From Mycolicibacillus parakoreensis (lineage in GTDB: Bacteria; Actinomycetota; Actinomycetes; Mycobacteriales; Mycobacteriaceae), in assembly GCF_022370835.2 (NCBI RefSeq), contig NZ_CP092365.1:3658001-3722000 (forward strand): a DNA stretch of 64,000 nucleotides. Reading direction: 5' to 3'. A model generated the notes under the pieces. It was not told the origin of the DNA. It saw only the letters and a list, made by a program, of their open reading frames with translations, and ran no database searches. Positions 62,579 to 64,000 of this stretch are shown here, in pieces. The stretch's first letter is position 1; each line of letters starts with the position of its first letter. The position numbers and the translations under genes are program-made.

Positions 62579-63249
62579 GCGTGACCGACGACATCGCGGC
62601 GCCCGACACCGGTGCCGGCGCGCCCGCGGCGCACCGGGTGCTTCTGGTCTGGGACGCCCCCAACCTCGACATGGGGCTGGGGTCGATCCTGGGCCGCCGG
62701 CCCACCGGGGTGGAGCGGCCCCGCTTCGACGCGCTGGGCCGCTGGCTGCTGGCCCGCACCGCCGACGTCGCCGCCGGGCGGCCCGGCCAGGTGGTGGAGC
62801 CGGAGGCCACCGTGTTCACCAACATCGTGCCGGGCACCGCCGACGTGGTGCGGCCCTGGGTGGAGGCGCTGCGCAACGTCGGGTTCGCGGTGTTCGCCAA
62901 ACCCAAGGTCGACGAGGACAGCGACGTCGACGCCGACATGCTCGCCCACATCGGCGTGCGCGCCCGCGAGGGGCTGGCCGCGCTGGTGGTGGCCTCCGCC
63001 GACGGACAGGCGTTCCGCGCCCCGCTGGAGGAGATCGCCGCGACCGGCACCCCCGTCGAGGTGCTGGGATTTCGCGAACATGCCAGTTGGGCGCTAGCCT
63101 CGGATACCTTGGAGTTCGTCGACCTGGAGGACATCGCCGGCGTCTTCCGGGAGCCGCTGCCGCGGATCGGTCTGGATTCGCTACCGGAGCAGGGCGCGTG
63201 GTTGCAGCCGTTCCGGCCGTTGACCTCGCTCCTGACCTCGCGGGTGTAA
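62575..63249 (+). CDS. NYN-domain (PIN-like) putative RNase (Rv0207c)
   Basis: 224 residues (Rv0207c 242). The NYN/LabA-like fold is shown by VLLVWDAPNLDMGLGSIL (first acidic residue), VFAKPKVDEDSDVDADMLAHI (second acidic cluster) and ALVVASADGQAFRAPLEEI (third, here D in SADGQ), the metal-binding set of PIN-like nucleases. RNA cleavage is the usual family role, but activity is untested from the sequence. GTG 62575 overlaps the trmB stop by four bases. It is 69 bases upstream of mmpL3; this order is conserved in Mtb, and TACCTT near 63106 may be an internal promoter for mmpL3. Confidence 0.88.
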   Translation: MSVTDDIAAPDTGAGAPAAHRVLLVWDAPNLDMGLGSILGRRPTGVERPRFDALGRWLLARTADVAAGRPGQVVEPEATVFTNIVPGTADVVRPWVEALRNVGFAVFAKPKVDEDSDVDADMLAHIGVRAREGLAALVVASADGQAFRAPLEEIAATGTPVEVLGFREHASWALASDTLEFVDLEDIAGVFREPLPRIGLDSLPEQGAWLQPFRPLTSLLTSRV

Positions 63250-63318
63250 CAACTGGAAACCCGGAGAAGATCGACGCGCCCGTGGCGCGAGTCGGCGCAG
63301 AATCAGCAAGGAGTTTAG

Positions 63319-64000
63319 GTGTTCGCCTGGTGGGGACGAATCGTCTATCGCTACCGGTTCATCGTGATCGGGACCATGATCGCGGTCTGCCTCGGCGGCG
63401 GCGTCTTCGGCATGAGCCTCGGCGACCACGTCACCCAGAGCGGGTTCTACGACGACGGCAGCGAATCGGTGCAGGCCTCGGTGCTCGGTGACGACACTTA
63501 CGGGCGGGACCGCACCAGCCACGTGGTGGCGGTGTTCACCCCGCCGGACGGCAAAACCGTCGACGACACCGCCTGGCAGGACGAGGTGGTCGATGAGCTG
63601 AACACGTTCGTCGACGACCACCCCGACCAGGTGGTGGGCTGGGCCGGCTGGCTGCGCGCCCCCGACAGCGACAGCCCGGTGATCGCCGGGATGGCCACCG
63701 ACGACCGCAAACACACGTTCGTGTCGATCCCGCTCAAAGGCGACAACGACGACGAGATTTTGAACAACTACCGCGCCGACACCGGCGGGGTCGCTCCCGA
63801 CCTGGCGAAACTCAACGGCGGCCACGTCGAGTTGGCCGGGCTGCAACCGATCGCCGACGCGTTGACCGGCACCATCGCCACCGACCAGCGCCGCATGGAG
63901 GTGCTGGCGCTGCCGCTGGTCGCGGTGGTGCTGTTCTTCGTGTTCGGCGGGGTGGTCGCCGCGGTGCTGCCGGTGCTGGTCGGCGGGCTCTCCATCGCCG
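63319..64000 (+). CDS. mmpL3: trehalose monomycolate exporter MmpL3, 3' end cut by window
   Basis: The first 227 codons are present with no stop before the window ends; the Mtb protein (Rv0206c) is 944 residues. The start FAWWGRIVYRYRFIVIGTMI, GFYDDGSESVQASVLGDDTYGRDRTSHVVAVFTPP and the second helix region LPLVAVVLFFVFGGVVAAVLPVLVGGLSIA align closely with Mtb MmpL3. This covers TM1, the first periplasmic porter domain and TM2. MmpL3 is the RND-type, proton-driven flippase for trehalose monomycolate and is essential. GTG 63319 has AAGGAG at 63308-63313. Confidence 0.95.
   Translation, partial: MFAWWGRIVYRYRFIVIGTMIAVCLGGGVFGMSLGDHVTQSGFYDDGSESVQASVLGDDTYGRDRTSHVVAVFTPPDGKTVDDTAWQDEVVDELNTFVDDHPDQVVGWAGWLRAPDSDSPVIAGMATDDRKHTFVSIPLKGDNDDEILNNYRADTGGVAPDLAKLNGGHVELAGLQPIADALTGTIATDQRRMEVLALPLVAVVLFFVFGGVVAAVLPVLVGGLSIA

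Overview
The window is chromosomal DNA from a mycobacterium. It has very high GC with strong G/C third-codon bias, and nearly every gene has a recognisable Mycobacterium tuberculosis (Mtb) counterpart. The gene order follows Mtb Rv0264c down to Rv0206c, read in the opposite orientation, so plus-strand genes here are mostly 'c' genes in Mtb. Hallmarks are AftD, LpqI, TmaT, PgfA, MmpL3, a PPE protein, FadE5, HtdX/FabG4 and AAC(2')-Ic. Mtb names are assigned from remembered family sequences and gene order; no search was run. The species cannot be named.

Layout. 0-7 kb: 5-oxoprolinase subunits, aac(2'), two NarK-type nitrate/nitrite transporters around an opposing FAD reductase, and a CbiX-type chelatase. 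7-13.6 kb: a PRC-barrel protein, a kinase/P-loop protein and a tandem universal stress protein (Rv2004c/Rv2005c-like), a class II ribonucleotide reductase with a cupin, NirD without NirB, and the heat-shock protein Acr2. Several of these resemble Mtb dormancy genes that lie elsewhere in that genome. 13.6-18.2 kb: the Sdh1 succinate dehydrogenase operon and a flavin reductase. 18.2-24.8 kb: lipid beta-oxidation/reduction genes fadE5, fadA2, fabG4 and htdX, with a hairpin-rich 764-bp gap between fadE5 and fadA2. 25-28.1 kb: a lone PPE gene where Mtb has VapBC24, then a TetR regulator and LpqI.

28.2-44.1 kb is a cell-envelope block: a DUF2613 peptide, AftD, a lipase-maturation-factor-like protein, GabD1, R2lox, pirin, TmaT, PgfA, a large membrane protein, a glycosyltransferase and a methyltransferase. 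44.2-54.7 kb is the most accessory part: an aldehyde dehydrogenase behind a KstR-type operator, a second FadE5-like enzyme, a tiny ORF behind an AT-rich promoter, a hemerythrin-DUF2249 protein divergent from a cysteine-bearing regulator, a methyltransferase, arylamine N-acetyltransferase, a PlsC-like acyltransferase, a WS/DGAT and LipC. 54.8-64 kb: two tandem membrane proteins with sensor-like exodomains, LipW, an Rv0216-like hot-dog protein, FadE3, PckA, TrmB, an NYN-domain protein and the start of mmpL3.

Themes. TmaT, PgfA and MmpL3 act on trehalose monomycolate, and AftD on arabinan. A nitrogen circuit is suggested by GlnR-type 11-bp-periodic boxes upstream of both the chelatase and nirD. 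Acr2 carries a textbook HspR site over an ECF-sigma promoter. At least five genes look leaderless (TANNNT six or seven bases before the start codon), and one more has a leader of only a few bases.
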